A DNA stretch of 64,000 nucleotides, taken from Falsirhodobacter deserti (GTDB lineage: Bacteria > Pseudomonadota > Alphaproteobacteria > Rhodobacterales > Rhodobacteraceae). Positions 43,311 to 53,176 of this stretch are shown here, piece after piece; position 1 is the stretch's first letter; each line of letters opens with the position of its first letter. The position numbers and the translations under genes were made by a program. The notes beneath the pieces were generated by a model that saw nothing but the letters and a program-made list of their open reading frames with translations, was not told where the DNA came from and made no database searches. The stretch is from positions 178,939 to 242,938 of the forward strand of contig NZ_ML137218.1 of NCBI RefSeq assembly GCF_004015795.1, given 5' to 3'.

Positions 43311-44278
43311 AGAAACCCGTCGTGATGGAGTGGGAGGAGGCCGCCGATCCCGCCCTTGCCGCCCCCGTGCCGGAGGAGTCCGATGGAGGGCTGGCCACGG
43401 CCATCCGTGTCGGCGCCAGAAAACCCTCGCTCTTGTGGCGGTTTGCTCTTTGGGCTTTCGGCGCGGCAGGCGGGTTCATCCTGTCGGTTGCCGCTTATGA
43501 CTTCACCACCACGCTGCTGGACAGGAACACCGTTCTGGGGCTGGTGGCTTTTGTTCTGATCGGGATGGCGATTCTTGCGGCGGTGCTGCTGGCGGGGCGC
43601 GAGGCGCTGGCCTATCTGCGGCTGGCGCGGCTGGACCATCTGCGCCTCGCGGTGGAGGATGCCCGCGCCCACGCCGATGTGAAGGCCGCCCGCAGCGCCA
43701 GCAACGGCATCGCGGGCATCTATGCGCCGCACCACCCGCAGGCCGTGGCGCGTCTGCGCGAACGTCAGGATGAAACCTTTGACGCCGATGCCCTGCTGGA
43801 CATGACGGAGGCGGAGCTTCTGGCCCCGCTGGATCAATACGCCCGGCGAGAGATCGAGCGCGCGTCGCGGCAGGTCGCCATCGCGACCGCGCTGGTGCCG
43901 CTGGCGCTGGTCGATGTGGCGACGGCGCTGTTTGCCAACCTGCGCATGGTGCGCCGCATCGCCGAAATCTATGGCGGCCGGTCCGGCACCGCAGGCAGCC
44001 TGAAACTGATGAGCCGCGTGTTCAGCTATCTTGTTGCCACCGGGGCCTTGGCGGTGACGGATGACCTGGTGCATTCGGCGGTTGGCGGCGGGCTTTTGTC
44101 GCGCGTGTCGCGCCGGTTCGGCGAGGGCATGATCAACGCCGCCCTGACAGCCCGCATCGGCGTGGCAGCGATGGAGCTGAGCCGCCCGATGCCCTTCCAT
44201 ACCGCCCGCCGCCCACGCATCCCGAACCTCCTTTCCCGCGCCCTGACAGGGCTTTGGGAAAAGGAGGCGGAACGCTAA
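43307..44278 (+). CDS. ycjF: YcjF-family membrane protein (TIGR01620)
   Basis: A 323-residue inner-membrane protein. An acidic cytosolic N-terminus is followed by two helices (near 45-65, LWRFALWAFGAAGGFILSV, and 75-100), then a DUF697-type region (ASRQVAIATALVPLALVDVATALFANLRMVRRIAEIYGGR) and a C-terminal part with RARIGVAAMELSRPMPF-like sequence. It is the usual partner of YcjX and is coupled to it by an ATGA overlap. The pair may respond to envelope stress; the mechanism is not known. Confidence 0.9.
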   Translation: MKKPVVMEWEEAADPALAAPVPEESDGGLATAIRVGARKPSLLWRFALWAFGAAGGFILSVAAYDFTTTLLDRNTVLGLVAFVLIGMAILAAVLLAGREALAYLRLARLDHLRLAVEDARAHADVKAARSASNGIAGIYAPHHPQAVARLRERQDETFDADALLDMTEAELLAPLDQYARREIERASRQVAIATALVPLALVDVATALFANLRMVRRIAEIYGGRSGTAGSLKLMSRVFSYLVATGALAVTDDLVHSAVGGGLLSRVSRRFGEGMINAALTARIGVAAMELSRPMPFHTARRPRIPNLLSRALTGLWEKEAER

Positions 44279-44282
44279 CAGG

Positions 44283-45209
44283 TTACTCCGCTTCGGTCAG
44301 CTTGAACTGATAGGTCGCCGGCATGAAGCGGAAGCCGTCCTCCGTCTGCGCAACATAGCCGACGGAGGGGAAGGGCATGTGATAGCCGATAAAGGGCAGC
44401 CGCTCCTCGGCCAGCATTTCAAGCACCCTTCGGCGTGTCTGGCTGGCGGCTTCCTTGTCCATGTCGAAGCGGACTTCCCAGTCGGGGCGCGCAAGCGACC
44501 AGACATAGTGGTTTGCGGTATCGGCCGCCAGCAGCAGGCGCTGGCCGCCATCTTCATTCAGCATGAACGTCATGTGGCCGGGGGTGTGCCCCGCGGCCAG
44601 CATCGCCGTGACGCCGGGGATCACTTCCTCGCCATCCTCCAGCAGGCGGAACCGGTCCTCGAAGGGACGGACCTTCGCCTCGAAGGTTTCGCCGCCCGCA
44701 TTGGACCAATGCTCCATCTCGGCGCGGCCGGTGACCAGATCGGCATCGGGGAAGGTCAGCTTGCCATCGGCCGAAAGCCCGCCGATGTGATCGCCATGCA
44801 TGTGGGTGATGACGACGGTGCGGATCGTTTCCGGCCCCATTCCCGCGCTGGCCAATGCCGCCTTCAAACCATCGGGGTTCATGCCGGTGTCGAACAGGAT
44901 CACTGCATTGCCGGTTTCAACGACCACGGGGCAGTAATTGCCCAGTGCGCGGTCGGCGGGAATGAAGTTCTCTTCCGAAAGCTCCCTGAACTCCTCGTCC
45001 GAGGCGTTCAGGCCAAAGGTGCCGTGGGGATCCTGCATCGGCGACTGGCCTGCAAGCAGCACCGTTATGCGCATGTTGCCAAGCATGAAGCTGTGGTGAA
45101 GCGGCATGTCAGTTGCCTCGGATGTCTGGGCAGAAACGGTGACGGGCACCAGCGAGGCAAGCGGCAACGCCGCCCCTGCGGTCAGTGCCGTGCGACGTGT
45201 CATGGTCAT
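44283..45209 (-). CDS. Exported MBL-fold metallo-hydrolase
   Basis: A 308-residue protein with a twin-arginine signal (MTMTRRTALTAGAALPLASL, cleavage near VSA-QT). The beta-lactamase-fold zinc site is HMHGDHIGG, with further ligands in AGHTPGHMTF and ADTANHYV, and a late GYHMPF. FDTGMNPDG precedes the main motif. The substrate could be a lactone, thioester or similar; not determinable. AGGAGG lies before the ATG at 45209; an internal ATG two codons later is less likely. It follows the zincin gene by 32 bp. Confidence 0.88.
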   Translation of the reverse strand: MTMTRRTALTAGAALPLASLVPVTVSAQTSEATDMPLHHSFMLGNMRITVLLAGQSPMQDPHGTFGLNASDEEFRELSEENFIPADRALGNYCPVVVETGNAVILFDTGMNPDGLKAALASAGMGPETIRTVVITHMHGDHIGGLSADGKLTFPDADLVTGRAEMEHWSNAGGETFEAKVRPFEDRFRLLEDGEEVIPGVTAMLAAGHTPGHMTFMLNEDGGQRLLLAADTANHYVWSLARPDWEVRFDMDKEAASQTRRRVLEMLAEERLPFIGYHMPFPSVGYVAQTEDGFRFMPATYQFKLTEAE

Positions 45210-45241
45210 GGTCGTCCTCCTGCTGTTTCGCGAGAAGTAGG

Positions 45242-45634
45242 CTATTCCCACCACGGGTCTATGGCGGCGATGTCATCATCCGACCAGCCGAAGTGATGGG
45301 CAAGTTCGTGCACCATCACATGGCCCACAAGCTCCCTCAGTGAAACGTTGCCGCGATCGGCCCACTCATCCAGGATGGGGCGGCGGAACAGCCGGATGAT
45401 GTCCGGCCCCACGGGTTGGTCCATCACGGATTTCTGCGTCAGCGGCACGCCTTCGTAAAGGCCCGTCAGCTCGTACGGGTTTTCGATCTCCATCTCGTCC
45501 AGAAGATCGTCGGACGGCCAGTCCTCCACCACAACGATGACGGAACGGGCGGCCTGCCATCGGGCGGGCAATGCCTCCACCACCTCAAGGGCGAGGGATT
45601 CGATGATTGCAAGATCGGGCGCGGTCTGGTCCAT
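45242..45634 (-). CDS. Zincin-like metallopeptidase (PF06262 type)
   Basis: A 130-residue cytosolic protein with HELAHHFGWSDDDIAAI at the C-terminus, the HExxHxxxxxD-type zinc motif of this small metallopeptidase family. Before it come VVEDWPSDDLLDEM, LTGLYEGVPLT, PDIIRLFRRPILDEWA and VSLRELVGHVMV. Length is normal. Its substrate is unknown. The start at 45634 fits homologues; there is no clear ribosome site. It is divergent from glpD. Confidence 0.85.
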   Translation of the reverse strand: MDQTAPDLAIIESLALEVVEALPARWQAARSVIVVVEDWPSDDLLDEMEIENPYELTGLYEGVPLTQKSVMDQPVGPDIIRLFRRPILDEWADRGNVSLRELVGHVMVHELAHHFGWSDDDIAAIDPWWE

Positions 45635-45736
45635 GGCGTCACTTTGCCCCGCGCCCACGCCTTTGCCAATCCCATCACGATGTTGTCGCACAAGAATGGT
45701 TGCGCTAGCTTTCGCGGGTCACAGGGAAGGCAATGC

Positions 45737-47272
45737 ATGGAACCGGCAGATATTTTCATCATCGGTGGCGGCGTGAACGGCACCGGGATCGCCCGTGACG
45801 CGGCGGGGCGGGGGCTGAAGGTGATCCTTGCCGAACAGGGCGACCTGGCGCAGGCAACATCCTCGGCCTCGACCAAGCTGTTCCACGGGGGGCTTCGATA
45901 TCTTGAGTATTTCGAGTTCCATCTGGTGCGCGAGTCGCTGAGGGAGCGGGAAACCCTGTTGGTGGCGATGCCGCATATCAGCTGGCCGATGCGCTTCGTG
46001 CTGCCCTACAGCCCCGATATGCGCTTCGAAAGCCAGACGCCTACGTCAAAGCTGCTGTCCACGGTGATGCCGTGGATGAAGGGGCGGCGCCCGGCGTGGC
46101 TGATCCGGCTGGGTCTGTTCCTTTACGACAGCCTTGGCGGGCGCAAGATACTGCCCGCGACAAAGAAGCTGGACCTGCGGACCGATCCCGTGGGCAAGCC
46201 GCTTCAGGACCGCTTCGCCTTCGCCTATGAATATTCCGACTGCTGGGTGGAGGATGCGCGCCTTGTCGTGCTGAACGCCCGTGACGCCGAGGAAAAGGGC
46301 GCGACCATCCTGACCCGCACCCGCGTGACCGAGGCGCGGCGCGAAGGGGATCTTTGGCGGGTGGAAACCGCTGCCGGAACCTTCCATGCGCGCGCGCTGG
46401 TCAATGCGGGCGGGCCGTGGGTGGAAAAGGTGGTGAAGGATACGGCGCATGTCGTCACGCGCGAAGGCATCCGGCTGGTGCGCGGCAGCCATATCGTGGT
46501 GCCGAAACTGTTTGATCACGACCGCGCCTACTTCTTTCAGGGCGAAGATGGCCGCATCATCTTCGCCATCCCCTACGAGCAGGACTTCACCCTGATCGGC
46601 ACCACCGATCAGGACCATCAGGGCGATCCCGCCCATCCCGTCTGCACCCCCGAGGAGCAGGATTATCTTTGCGCCTTCGCCTCGAACTATTTCAAGGTGC
46701 CGGTCACGCGGGATCAGGTGGTCTGGACCTATTCGGGCGTGCGCCCGCTTTACAACGACGGGGCATCCTCGGCGCAGGCGGCAACACGGGAATATGTTCT
46801 TAGCCTTGAGACAAGCGGCGCCCCGATCCTGAGCGTGTTCGGCGGCAAGATCACCACCTATCGCCGGCTGGCCGAAACCGCGCTGGCAAAGCTGTCGCCG
46901 TTCTTTCCGCAGGCAAGGGGGGATTGGACGGCCCGCGCCCCGCTTCCGGGGGGGGATTTTCCGCAAGGTGACGTGGCCCGGCTGCGCGAGGATCTTCGCC
47001 GCGGCCACCCCTTCCTGACGGAAGAGTGGGCCGCGCGGATGATCCGTGCCTATGGCACCGATGCACAGAAAATTCTTGGCACTGCGGCAAGCGTGGATGA
47101 TCTTGGCCGAACCTTCGGCGCCACGTTGACCGAGGCGGAGGTTCGATGGCTGATGACGCGTGAATACGCGCGCACGGCCGAGGATGTCGTCTGGCGCCGC
47201 TCCAAACTGGGGTTGCGGTTGACGGCAGAACAGATTGCGGTACTTGACCGCTTCATGAGGGAGGCGGCATGA
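45737..47272 (+). CDS. glpD: Glycerol-3-phosphate dehydrogenase (aerobic, FAD)
   Basis: GlpD oxidises glycerol-3-phosphate to dihydroxyacetone phosphate and feeds electrons to quinone at the inner membrane. The 511-residue protein opens with the FAD motif [19 protein letters not shown], followed by [56 protein letters not shown] and [15 protein letters not shown]. The ATG at 45737 has AAGG a short way upstream. It overlaps glpK by four bases. No glycerol facilitator or GlpR gene is next to it. Confidence 0.96.
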   Translation: MEPADIFIIGGGVNGTGIARDAAGRGLKVILAEQGDLAQATSSASTKLFHGGLRYLEYFEFHLVRESLRERETLLVAMPHISWPMRFVLPYSPDMRFESQTPTSKLLSTVMPWMKGRRPAWLIRLGLFLYDSLGGRKILPATKKLDLRTDPVGKPLQDRFAFAYEYSDCWVEDARLVVLNARDAEEKGATILTRTRVTEARREGDLWRVETAAGTFHARALVNAGGPWVEKVVKDTAHVVTREGIRLVRGSHIVVPKLFDHDRAYFFQGEDGRIIFAIPYEQDFTLIGTTDQDHQGDPAHPVCTPEEQDYLCAFASNYFKVPVTRDQVVWTYSGVRPLYNDGASSAQAATREYVLSLETSGAPILSVFGGKITTYRRLAETALAKLSPFFPQARGDWTARAPLPGGDFPQGDVARLREDLRRGHPFLTEEWAARMIRAYGTDAQKILGTAASVDDLGRTFGATLTEAEVRWLMTREYARTAEDVVWRRSKLGLRLTAEQIAVLDRFMREAA

Positions 47273-48723
47273 CCATTCTTGCGATCGACCAGGGCACCAC
47301 ATCGACGCGCGCGATTGTTTTCAACGACAAGCTTTCCCCGCTGACAGTCTCCCAGCGCGAATTCCCGCAGCACTTCCCCCGCTCGGGGTGGGTGGAGCAT
47401 GATCCCCGCGATCTGCTGAAAACCGTGAAGGACACCGCGCGCGAGGCGGCGAAGGATCATCGCATCGCAGCCATCGGCATCACCAACCAGCGCGAAACCG
47501 TGGTGCTGTGGGATCGCCGCACGGGCGAGCCTTTGGCAAACGCAATCGTGTGGCAGGACCGCCGGACAGCCCGCTTTTGCGAACACCTGCATGGCGAGGG
47601 GTTCGAGGAACGGATCACGAAGGCGACGGGCCTGCTGATCGACCCCTACTTTTCCGCCACCAAGCTGAAATGGCTGCTGGACGAAGTTCCGGATGCCCGC
47701 GCCCGGGCCGAGCGGGGGGAGCTTGCCTTTGGCACGGTCGATTGCTTCCTGATCTGGAACCTGACAGGCGGCGCGCATGTGACCGATGTCACCAATGCCT
47801 GCCGGACGATGCTTTTCAACATCGGCACCGGCCAGTGGGATGCCGAAATCTGCGCCATGCTGGACATCCCCATGTCGCTGCTGCCCGAGGTTCTGGACAA
47901 CGCGGCAGAGTTCGGGACGACCGGGCTGCTGGGCTATGACGTACCGATCCTTGGGGTGGCGGGGGACCAGCAGGCCGCCACGATCGGGCAGGCCTGCTTC
48001 AAGCCCGGAATGCTGAAATCCACCTATGGAACGGGCTGCTTCGCGCTTCTGAACACGGGGGAGGAGCGGGTCGAAAGCAGCCATCGCCTGCTGACCACCA
48101 TTGCCTATCGTCTGGATGGGCAGGTCTGTTACGCGCTTGAAGGCTCCATCTTCGTGGCGGGGGCCGTGGTTCAATGGCTGCGCGATTCGCTTGGCATCAT
48201 CCGCGATGCTCCCGAAACGCAGGCGCTGGCGGAAAAGGCCGATCCGCAGCAGGAAATCGTGCTGGTTCCTGCCTTCACCGGCCTTGGCGCCCCGTGGTGG
48301 GAACCTGACAGCCGCGGTGCCCTGTTCGGCCTGACGCGCGGCACCGGAGCGGCCGAATTTGCCCGTGCGGCGCTGGAAAGTGTCGGCTACCAGACGCGCG
48401 ACCTGCTGGAGGCGATGCGAGCCGACTGGTCCGGTACGCCGGATGTGCTGCGTGTGGATGGCGGCATGGCACGGTCCGACTGGGCGATGCAATTCCTGGC
48501 CGATATGATCGGTGCGCCGGTGGACCGCCCGCGCGTGACCGAAACCACGGCGCTGGGTGTGGCGTGGCTGGCAGGGATGAAGGCCGGCATCTGCGGCGGC
48601 ATGGATGATTTCGCCCGCGGCTGGGATCTGGACCGGCGCTTCGACCCCGTGATGGAAGAACCCGAACGCGCCCGCCGCTATGGCCTGTGGCAGCGGGCAG
48701 TGAAGGCCACGATCGGGGTTTAA
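47269..48723 (+). CDS. glpK: Glycerol kinase
   Basis: GlpK phosphorylates glycerol with ATP. The 484-residue FGGY kinase shows [83 protein letters not shown] and the C-terminal [18 protein letters not shown]. It is coupled to glpD (ATGA). The protein is slightly shorter than the E. coli enzyme at the C-terminus. It ends by overlapping hemE in convergent orientation. Confidence 0.96.
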   Translation: MTILAIDQGTTSTRAIVFNDKLSPLTVSQREFPQHFPRSGWVEHDPRDLLKTVKDTAREAAKDHRIAAIGITNQRETVVLWDRRTGEPLANAIVWQDRRTARFCEHLHGEGFEERITKATGLLIDPYFSATKLKWLLDEVPDARARAERGELAFGTVDCFLIWNLTGGAHVTDVTNACRTMLFNIGTGQWDAEICAMLDIPMSLLPEVLDNAAEFGTTGLLGYDVPILGVAGDQQAATIGQACFKPGMLKSTYGTGCFALLNTGEERVESSHRLLTTIAYRLDGQVCYALEGSIFVAGAVVQWLRDSLGIIRDAPETQALAEKADPQQEIVLVPAFTGLGAPWWEPDSRGALFGLTRGTGAAEFARAALESVGYQTRDLLEAMRADWSGTPDVLRVDGGMARSDWAMQFLADMIGAPVDRPRVTETTALGVAWLAGMKAGICGGMDDFARGWDLDRRFDPVMEEPERARRYGLWQRAVKATIGV

Positions 48724-49745
48724 CCCCGAATGGCCGCCAGCATGCGGTGAACATTGTCGGGATCGGCATCCGGCGTGATGCCGTGACCAAGGTTGAAGAT
48801 ATGCGGGCCCTTCGAGAACGCGCTGACGATGCGGCGCGTTTCCTCTTCCAGCCGCGCAGGCTCCACCAGGTGGTGGGGGGCAAGGTTGCCCTGCACACAG
48901 CCGGAAACCTGCACATGCGCTGCCGCCCATTCCGGGTCTACGGAATTGTCCACGGCCACGGCATCCGCGCCCACTGCGGCGGCAAAGCCGACATACCGTT
49001 CTTTCGCTTCGCGCGGGAAGGCGATGACCGGCAGGGTGGGGTGGCGACGTTTGAGTTCGGCGATGATCGCCTTTGCCGGTGAAAGGGCGAAATCTTCGAA
49101 ATCCCGCCCCTTCAACGATCCTGCCCAGCTGTCGAACAGCTTCACCACCTCGGCCCCTGCACGCACCTGCGCATCAAGGTATTCGATGGTGGCGGCGGTG
49201 ATCCGGTCGATCAGTGCCGTGAAGGCTGGACGATCAGTATCCTTCAGCAGGTGCGCCGGCCCCTGATCCGGGGTTCCGCGGCCCGCGACCATGTAGGTTG
49301 CCACCGTCCATGGGGCGCCTGCAAAGCCGATCAGGGTGGTTTCGCGCGGAAGCTCCGCCGTCAGTATCCGCACGGTTTCATAGATGGGCGACAGGGTTTC
49401 GTGGATGTCCGACACCGGGCGCAGCGCCTGAACGCCCGCCATGTCGGTGATGGTGGACAGGCGCGGTCCTTCGCCCTGCACAAAGCGCAGATCAAGGCCA
49501 AGCGCCTGCGGAACCAGCAGGATATCGGCGAACAGGATCGCAGCATCGAAGCCATAGCGGCGGATCGGTTGCAGCGTCACCTCGGCCGCCAGTTCGGGAT
49601 TATAGCAGAGCGACAGGAAATCCCCCGCCTTCGCCCGCGTGGCCCGATATTCCGGCAGATACCGGCCGGCTTGCCGCATCATCCAGACGGGGGGCACGGG
49701 AAGAACCTCGCCCTTCAGGGCGCGCAGGATGGGCTTGTCGGTCAT
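48720..49745 (-). CDS. hemE: Uroporphyrinogen decarboxylase
   Basis: HemE decarboxylates uroporphyrinogen III to coproporphyrinogen III. The 341-residue protein has [57 protein letters not shown] and the late [15 protein letters not shown]. Length and motifs are standard. It is divergent from hemC with about 77 bp between starts, an arrangement that brings two tetrapyrrole genes under one control region, and is convergent with glpK. Confidence 0.96.
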   Translation of the reverse strand: MTDKPILRALKGEVLPVPPVWMMRQAGRYLPEYRATRAKAGDFLSLCYNPELAAEVTLQPIRRYGFDAAILFADILLVPQALGLDLRFVQGEGPRLSTITDMAGVQALRPVSDIHETLSPIYETVRILTAELPRETTLIGFAGAPWTVATYMVAGRGTPDQGPAHLLKDTDRPAFTALIDRITAATIEYLDAQVRAGAEVVKLFDSWAGSLKGRDFEDFALSPAKAIIAELKRRHPTLPVIAFPREAKERYVGFAAAVGADAVAVDNSVDPEWAAAHVQVSGCVQGNLAPHHLVEPARLEEETRRIVSAFSKGPHIFNLGHGITPDADPDNVHRMLAAIRG

Positions 49746-49822
49746 TGCGGATCTCCTTTGCGCGTTCCGTGTCGCGGCGGGCGGACAGAGTCAAGATTGC
49801 CAGCCCTGCCCGCAGCCGATAC

Positions 49823-50764
49823 ATGGATCATATGGATCACATGCCCACCCCCGATGCACCGCTGAAGATCGGCACCCGCGGATCGCCCCTTGCGCTGGCG
49901 CAGGCTTTTGAAACGCGCGACCGGCTGATGGCAGCCTTTGGCCTGGCTGATGATTGCTTTGCCATCGTTCCGATCAAGACGACGGGCGACCGTGTTCAGG
50001 ACCGTGCCTTGCGGGAACTGGGCGGCAAGGGCCTGTTCACCAAAGAGATCGAAGAGGCGCTTCTGGACGGCACAATCGACATCGCGGTCCATTCGATGAA
50101 GGATATGCCGGTGGCGCAGCCCGACGGGCTGATCCTTGATACTTGGCTGCCGCGGGAAGATGTCCGCGATGCCTTCATCGCGCCGGGATTTGGCGGGATA
50201 GCCGATTTGCCGAAAGGCGCGGTTGTCGGCACCTCCAGCCTGCGGCGGCGCGCGCAGCTTCTGGCGCGGCGGCCGGATCTTCAGGTGGTCGAATTCCGCG
50301 GAAACCTGCAAACGCGGATGCGCAAGCTGGCCGAAGGCGTTGCGCAGGCCACCTTCCTTGCGATGGCGGGGCTGAACCGGATGGGCCTGTCTGTCGGGCA
50401 GGCGCCCATCGCGCCCGAGGATATGCTGCCCGCCGTGGCGCAAGGTGCGATCGGGATCGAACGGCGGCTGGATGATGCACGTGTCGCGCGGATGCTGGAG
50501 GCGATCCACCATCAGCCCACGGCCGAACGGATCGTGGCGGAACGCGCCTTTCTTGCGACGCTGGACGGATCTTGCGAAACGCCCATTGCCGCACTGGCCG
50601 TGGCAGTGCCCGAAGGCCTGTGGCTGCGCGGAGAGATCCTGCGCACCGATGGCAGCGAGGTGCTCATGGGCGAGCGGCGCGGCCCAGTCGCGGACGGCCC
50701 TGCCATGGGAAAGGATCTGGCGCGAGAGCTGCTGTCCCGCGCCGGTCCCGGCTTCTTCGATTGA
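49823..50764 (+). CDS. hemC: Hydroxymethylbilane synthase
   Basis: HemC polymerises four porphobilinogens. The 313-residue protein has IGTRGSPLALAQA, DRALRELGGKGLFTKEIEEALL, DIAVHSMKDMP, VGTSSLRRRAQLLARRP, EFRGNLQTRMRKL and LDGSCETPIAAL, whose Cys carries the dipyrromethane cofactor. Starts at 49823, 49832 and 49841 are all in frame (the first residues would be MDHMDHMPTP), and none has a clear ribosome site; 49841 is a fair alternative. Confidence 0.95.
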   Translation: MDHMDHMPTPDAPLKIGTRGSPLALAQAFETRDRLMAAFGLADDCFAIVPIKTTGDRVQDRALRELGGKGLFTKEIEEALLDGTIDIAVHSMKDMPVAQPDGLILDTWLPREDVRDAFIAPGFGGIADLPKGAVVGTSSLRRRAQLLARRPDLQVVEFRGNLQTRMRKLAEGVAQATFLAMAGLNRMGLSVGQAPIAPEDMLPAVAQGAIGIERRLDDARVARMLEAIHHQPTAERIVAERAFLATLDGSCETPIAALAVAVPEGLWLRGEILRTDGSEVLMGERRGPVADGPAMGKDLARELLSRAGPGFFD

Positions 50765-50821
50765 AACCGGGCCAGGCGGGGCTAGTTGCCTGATCCGTAT
50801 CCCGTTACAGAGGAGAAGATC

Positions 50822-51250
50822 ATGGCTATCGTGAAAAAAGGTTCGGCAAAGTGGTCGGGCGGCCTGAAAGACGGCAAGGGCGCGATCTCGACCGAGAGCG
50901 GCGCACTGAACGGCCACCCCTATGGTTTCGCCATGCGCTTCGAAGGCGTAAAGGGTTCCAACCCGGAAGAGCTGATTGCTGCGGCACATGCCTCCTGCTT
51001 CACCATGGCGCTCTCGAAGGCGCTGGAGGAAGCCGGCCATCGGGCGGATGATCTGCAAACGGCTGCTGCCGTGACGCTGGACAAGGAAGGCGCAGGCTTT
51101 GCCGTGACGAAATCTGTGCTGACGCTGACGGCGAAGGTTCCGGGCATCGACGAGGATGCGTTCCAAAGCATCGCAGCCGATGCAAAGGCCAACTGCCCGA
51201 TTTCCAAGCTGCTGAACACCGAGATCACGCTGGACGCGACGCTGGTCTGA
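50822..51250 (+). CDS. OsmC/Ohr-family peroxiredoxin
   Basis: A 142-residue thiol peroxidase of the OsmC class, which reduces organic hydroperoxides. The two redox Cys are Cys59 (AHASCFTMAL) and Cys125 (ANCPISKLL). The opening KKGSAKWSGGLKDGKGAI and GSNPEELIAAAHA are typical of OsmC more than Ohr. AGAGGAGA precedes the ATG. It follows hemC by 57 bp and may be read from that promoter. Neither OhrR nor OxyR is adjacent. Confidence 0.92.
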   Translation: MAIVKKGSAKWSGGLKDGKGAISTESGALNGHPYGFAMRFEGVKGSNPEELIAAAHASCFTMALSKALEEAGHRADDLQTAAAVTLDKEGAGFAVTKSVLTLTAKVPGIDEDAFQSIAADAKANCPISKLLNTEITLDATLV

Positions 51251-51261
51251 TCCGGCAGGGC

Positions 51262-51280
51262 GGGGCGGTTCTGCCGCCCC
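51262..51280. terminator. GC-rich hairpin between osmC-type gene and GNAT gene
   Basis: GGGGCGG (51262-51268) pairs with CCGCCCC (51274-51280), 5-base loop, in the 36 bp convergent gap. No T tract; a weak terminator candidate for both genes. Confidence 0.5.
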
Positions 51281-51286
51281 TGCCTG

Positions 51287-51790
51287 TTACAGGCGGCCCA
51301 GCACCCAGCATTGCGACAGGGCCGGCTTGCCTGCGTGGTCAAGCACCGCGTCGTGATCGTGCCGCGCGCCAAGCTTCGCCACCGCCTTCTGCGAGCGGAT
51401 GTTCGTGGGTGCGATGTGAAACCATACATGATCGAAATGTTCGAAGGCATGGGCCAGCATCAAACGCTTCATCACGCTGTTGGTGGTGCCGCCCCAGTAG
51501 GCGCAGTCTATGAAGGTGAAGCCAATGGCGATATCTTCGGGCGCATCATGCGTTTCATAGAAGCGGGACGCGCCGATGATCGTATTGTTCTTTTCGACAA
51601 CCAGCGACTTTCGCGGAAGCAGGAAGTCGAAGTAGGGGCCGAACACCTCGGGCTTCCAGCGATCATGCGCGGGATGGCCGGCCCATGTCGCAGGATTGGC
51701 CGCCGCCCGCATCAGACCGTCACGATCGACGTCCGTCAGCGGGCGAAGGAACAAGCCCCCGCCCTGAAGCGAGGGCTGCGGATCAAACAA
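51287..51790 (-). CDS. GNAT-family N-acetyltransferase
   Basis: A 167-residue acetyltransferase of the RimJ/RimL-like group: [19 protein letters not shown] at the N-terminus, [35 protein letters not shown] in the acetyl-CoA region and [21 protein letters not shown]. The acceptor is unknown. It begins inside the end of sdhB (8 bp overlap), so it is the last gene of the sdh transcript, a position with no obvious metabolic reason. Confidence 0.88.
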   Translation of the reverse strand: MFDPQPSLQGGGLFLRPLTDVDRDGLMRAAANPATWAGHPAHDRWKPEVFGPYFDFLLPRKSLVVEKNNTIIGASRFYETHDAPEDIAIGFTFIDCAYWGGTTNSVMKRLMLAHAFEHFDHVWFHIAPTNIRSQKAVAKLGARHDHDAVLDHAGKPALSQCWVLGRL

Positions 51791-52562
51791 CGCGGTCGAC
51801 CATCATCTTCTTGATTTCGGAAATGGCCTTTGCCGGGTTCAGACCCTTGGGGCAGGTCTTGGCGCAGTTCATGATCGTGTGGCAGCGGTAAAGCTTGAAC
51901 GGATCTTCCAACTCGTCCAGACGTTCGCCCGTTGCTTCGTCCCGGCTGTCGATGATCCAGCGATACGCGTGCAAAAGCGCAGCCGGACCCAGATAGCGAT
52001 CGGAGTTCCACCAGTAGCTGGGGCAGGCGGTGGAGCAGGAGGCGCACATCACGCACTCGTACAAGCCGTCCAGCTTTTTGCGATCTTCGATCGACTGGCG
52101 CCATTCCTTGGCGGGCCGGTTCGTCTTGGTTTCCAGCCACGGCATGATCGAGGCGTGCTGGGCATAAAACAGCGTCAGGTCGGGAATGAGGTCCTTCACC
52201 ACCGACATGTGCGGCAGCGGATAGATCTTCACGTCGCCCTTGATCTCGTCCAGGCCATAGATGCAGGCGAGGGTGTTGATCCCGTCGATGTTCATCGCGC
52301 AGGATCCGCAGATGCCTTCGCGGCAGGACCGGCGGAAGGTCAGCGTGGGGTCGATATCGTTCTTGATCTTGATCAGCGCGTCCAGAACCATCGGGCCGCA
52401 CTTGTCCATGTCCAGGAAGTAGGTGTCGACCCGCGGGTTCTCACCGTCATCCGGGCTCCAGCGATAGATCTGGAACTTGCGGACGTTGGTCGCGCCTTCG
52501 GGCTTCGGCCATGTCTTTCCGGTGCGGATCTTCGAGTTCTTCGGCAGTCTGAACTGTGCCAT
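51783..52562 (-). CDS. sdhB: Succinate dehydrogenase iron-sulfur subunit
   Basis: SdhB carries electrons from FAD in SdhA to quinone through three clusters. The 259-residue protein shows the [2Fe-2S] site CREGICGSC with a further Cys in its loop, the [4Fe-4S] site [12 protein letters not shown] and the [3Fe-4S] site [17 protein letters not shown]. The opening [17 protein letters not shown] is typical of alphaproteobacteria. It starts three bases after the second lipoprotein stop and overlaps the GNAT gene. Confidence 0.97.
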   Translation of the reverse strand: MAQFRLPKNSKIRTGKTWPKPEGATNVRKFQIYRWSPDDGENPRVDTYFLDMDKCGPMVLDALIKIKNDIDPTLTFRRSCREGICGSCAMNIDGINTLACIYGLDEIKGDVKIYPLPHMSVVKDLIPDLTLFYAQHASIMPWLETKTNRPAKEWRQSIEDRKKLDGLYECVMCASCSTACPSYWWNSDRYLGPAALLHAYRWIIDSRDEATGERLDELEDPFKLYRCHTIMNCAKTCPKGLNPAKAISEIKKMMVDRVV

Positions 52563-52565
52563 TGG

Positions 52566-52856
52566 TCATCCCCTCCAATCAGGGCGCTCGTAGAGCGGAC
52601 GAGAGGGCATCTCGCCCGATTTCTGATAGACGCAGGTCTGGTAAACAGCTGCCGGATCGCGTCTCATTAAAAAGTCCGACGATGCGTTGATCTCCACGCC
52701 GGTATAGGTATGGCCACCCGACCCCATGCCGATCTCGACATGGCCGCGCGGACGTTCGGCCAGTTCGGCACGGCGGAAGCAGGCCGCCTCCGCCTCCTCG
52801 CGCGGGATGGGGCCACAGGCCGCCAGCGCCAGCAGAAGAAGCCCCGCCCGCCGCAT
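52566..52856 (-). CDS. Small lipoprotein within the sdh operon, distal
   Basis: A 96-residue protein of no family I recognise. It has a lipoprotein signal (MRRAGLLLLALAACGPIP, Cys at about residue 14), then an Ala/Glu/Arg-rich part and a polar region with EIGMGSGGHTYTGVEI and VYQTCVYQKSGEMPSRPLYERP. Two further Cys could pair. It is predicted to sit in the periplasm, tethered to a membrane. It overlaps the upstream lipoprotein stop by one base (TGATG), and sdhB starts three bases after its stop. Confidence 0.75.
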   Translation of the reverse strand: MRRAGLLLLALAACGPIPREEAEAACFRRAELAERPRGHVEIGMGSGGHTYTGVEINASSDFLMRRDPAAVYQTCVYQKSGEMPSRPLYERPDWRG

Positions 52857-53176
52857 CAGTAGGTCATCCCCGCCAGCGCGGGCAGCCCCTGAGAGGTCAG
52901 GCACTGCATCGTCGACGGGCGCGATACGATGCCCATGACCGTCTGCACCGTCGTGGTTCCCGCACGGGTTCCCACATCACGGGCAAGGACTGAAATCTCG
53001 CCGGCATTCGCATTGTCGATGATGCAGTTCGAGGCCGCTTCGGCCTGTCCGGACGGCATGTATTGCGCCACCACGGGATTCACGACCGACTTGGCCGCCC
53101 GCCGCGCCACGTTGTCGGCGACCGTCTGCGGAGAGCAGGCGGCCAAAGCCAAGATGGTGACGGCGGACCAGCGCAT
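52856..53176 (-). CDS. Small lipoprotein within the sdh operon, proximal
   Basis: A 106-residue lipoprotein (signal [18 protein letters not shown], Cys at about residue 14), not recognised. The mature part is Ala/Val-rich: DNVARRAAKSVVNPVVAQYM, then EAASNCIIDNANAGEISVLARDVG and TVMGIVSRPSTMQCLTSQGLPAL. Two Cys about 45 residues apart could form a disulfide. Its ATG overlaps the sdhA stop (TGATG) and its stop overlaps the next lipoprotein start in the same way, which implies tight translational coupling with complex II. Confidence 0.76.
   Translation of the reverse strand: MRWSAVTILALAACSPQTVADNVARRAAKSVVNPVVAQYMPSGQAEAASNCIIDNANAGEISVLARDVGTRAGTTTVQTVMGIVSRPSTMQCLTSQGLPALAGMTY

Noticed and set aside
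50781..50806. CGTT before the OsmC gene as a stress promoter
   Set aside because: No GGAAC at 16-17 bases upstream.
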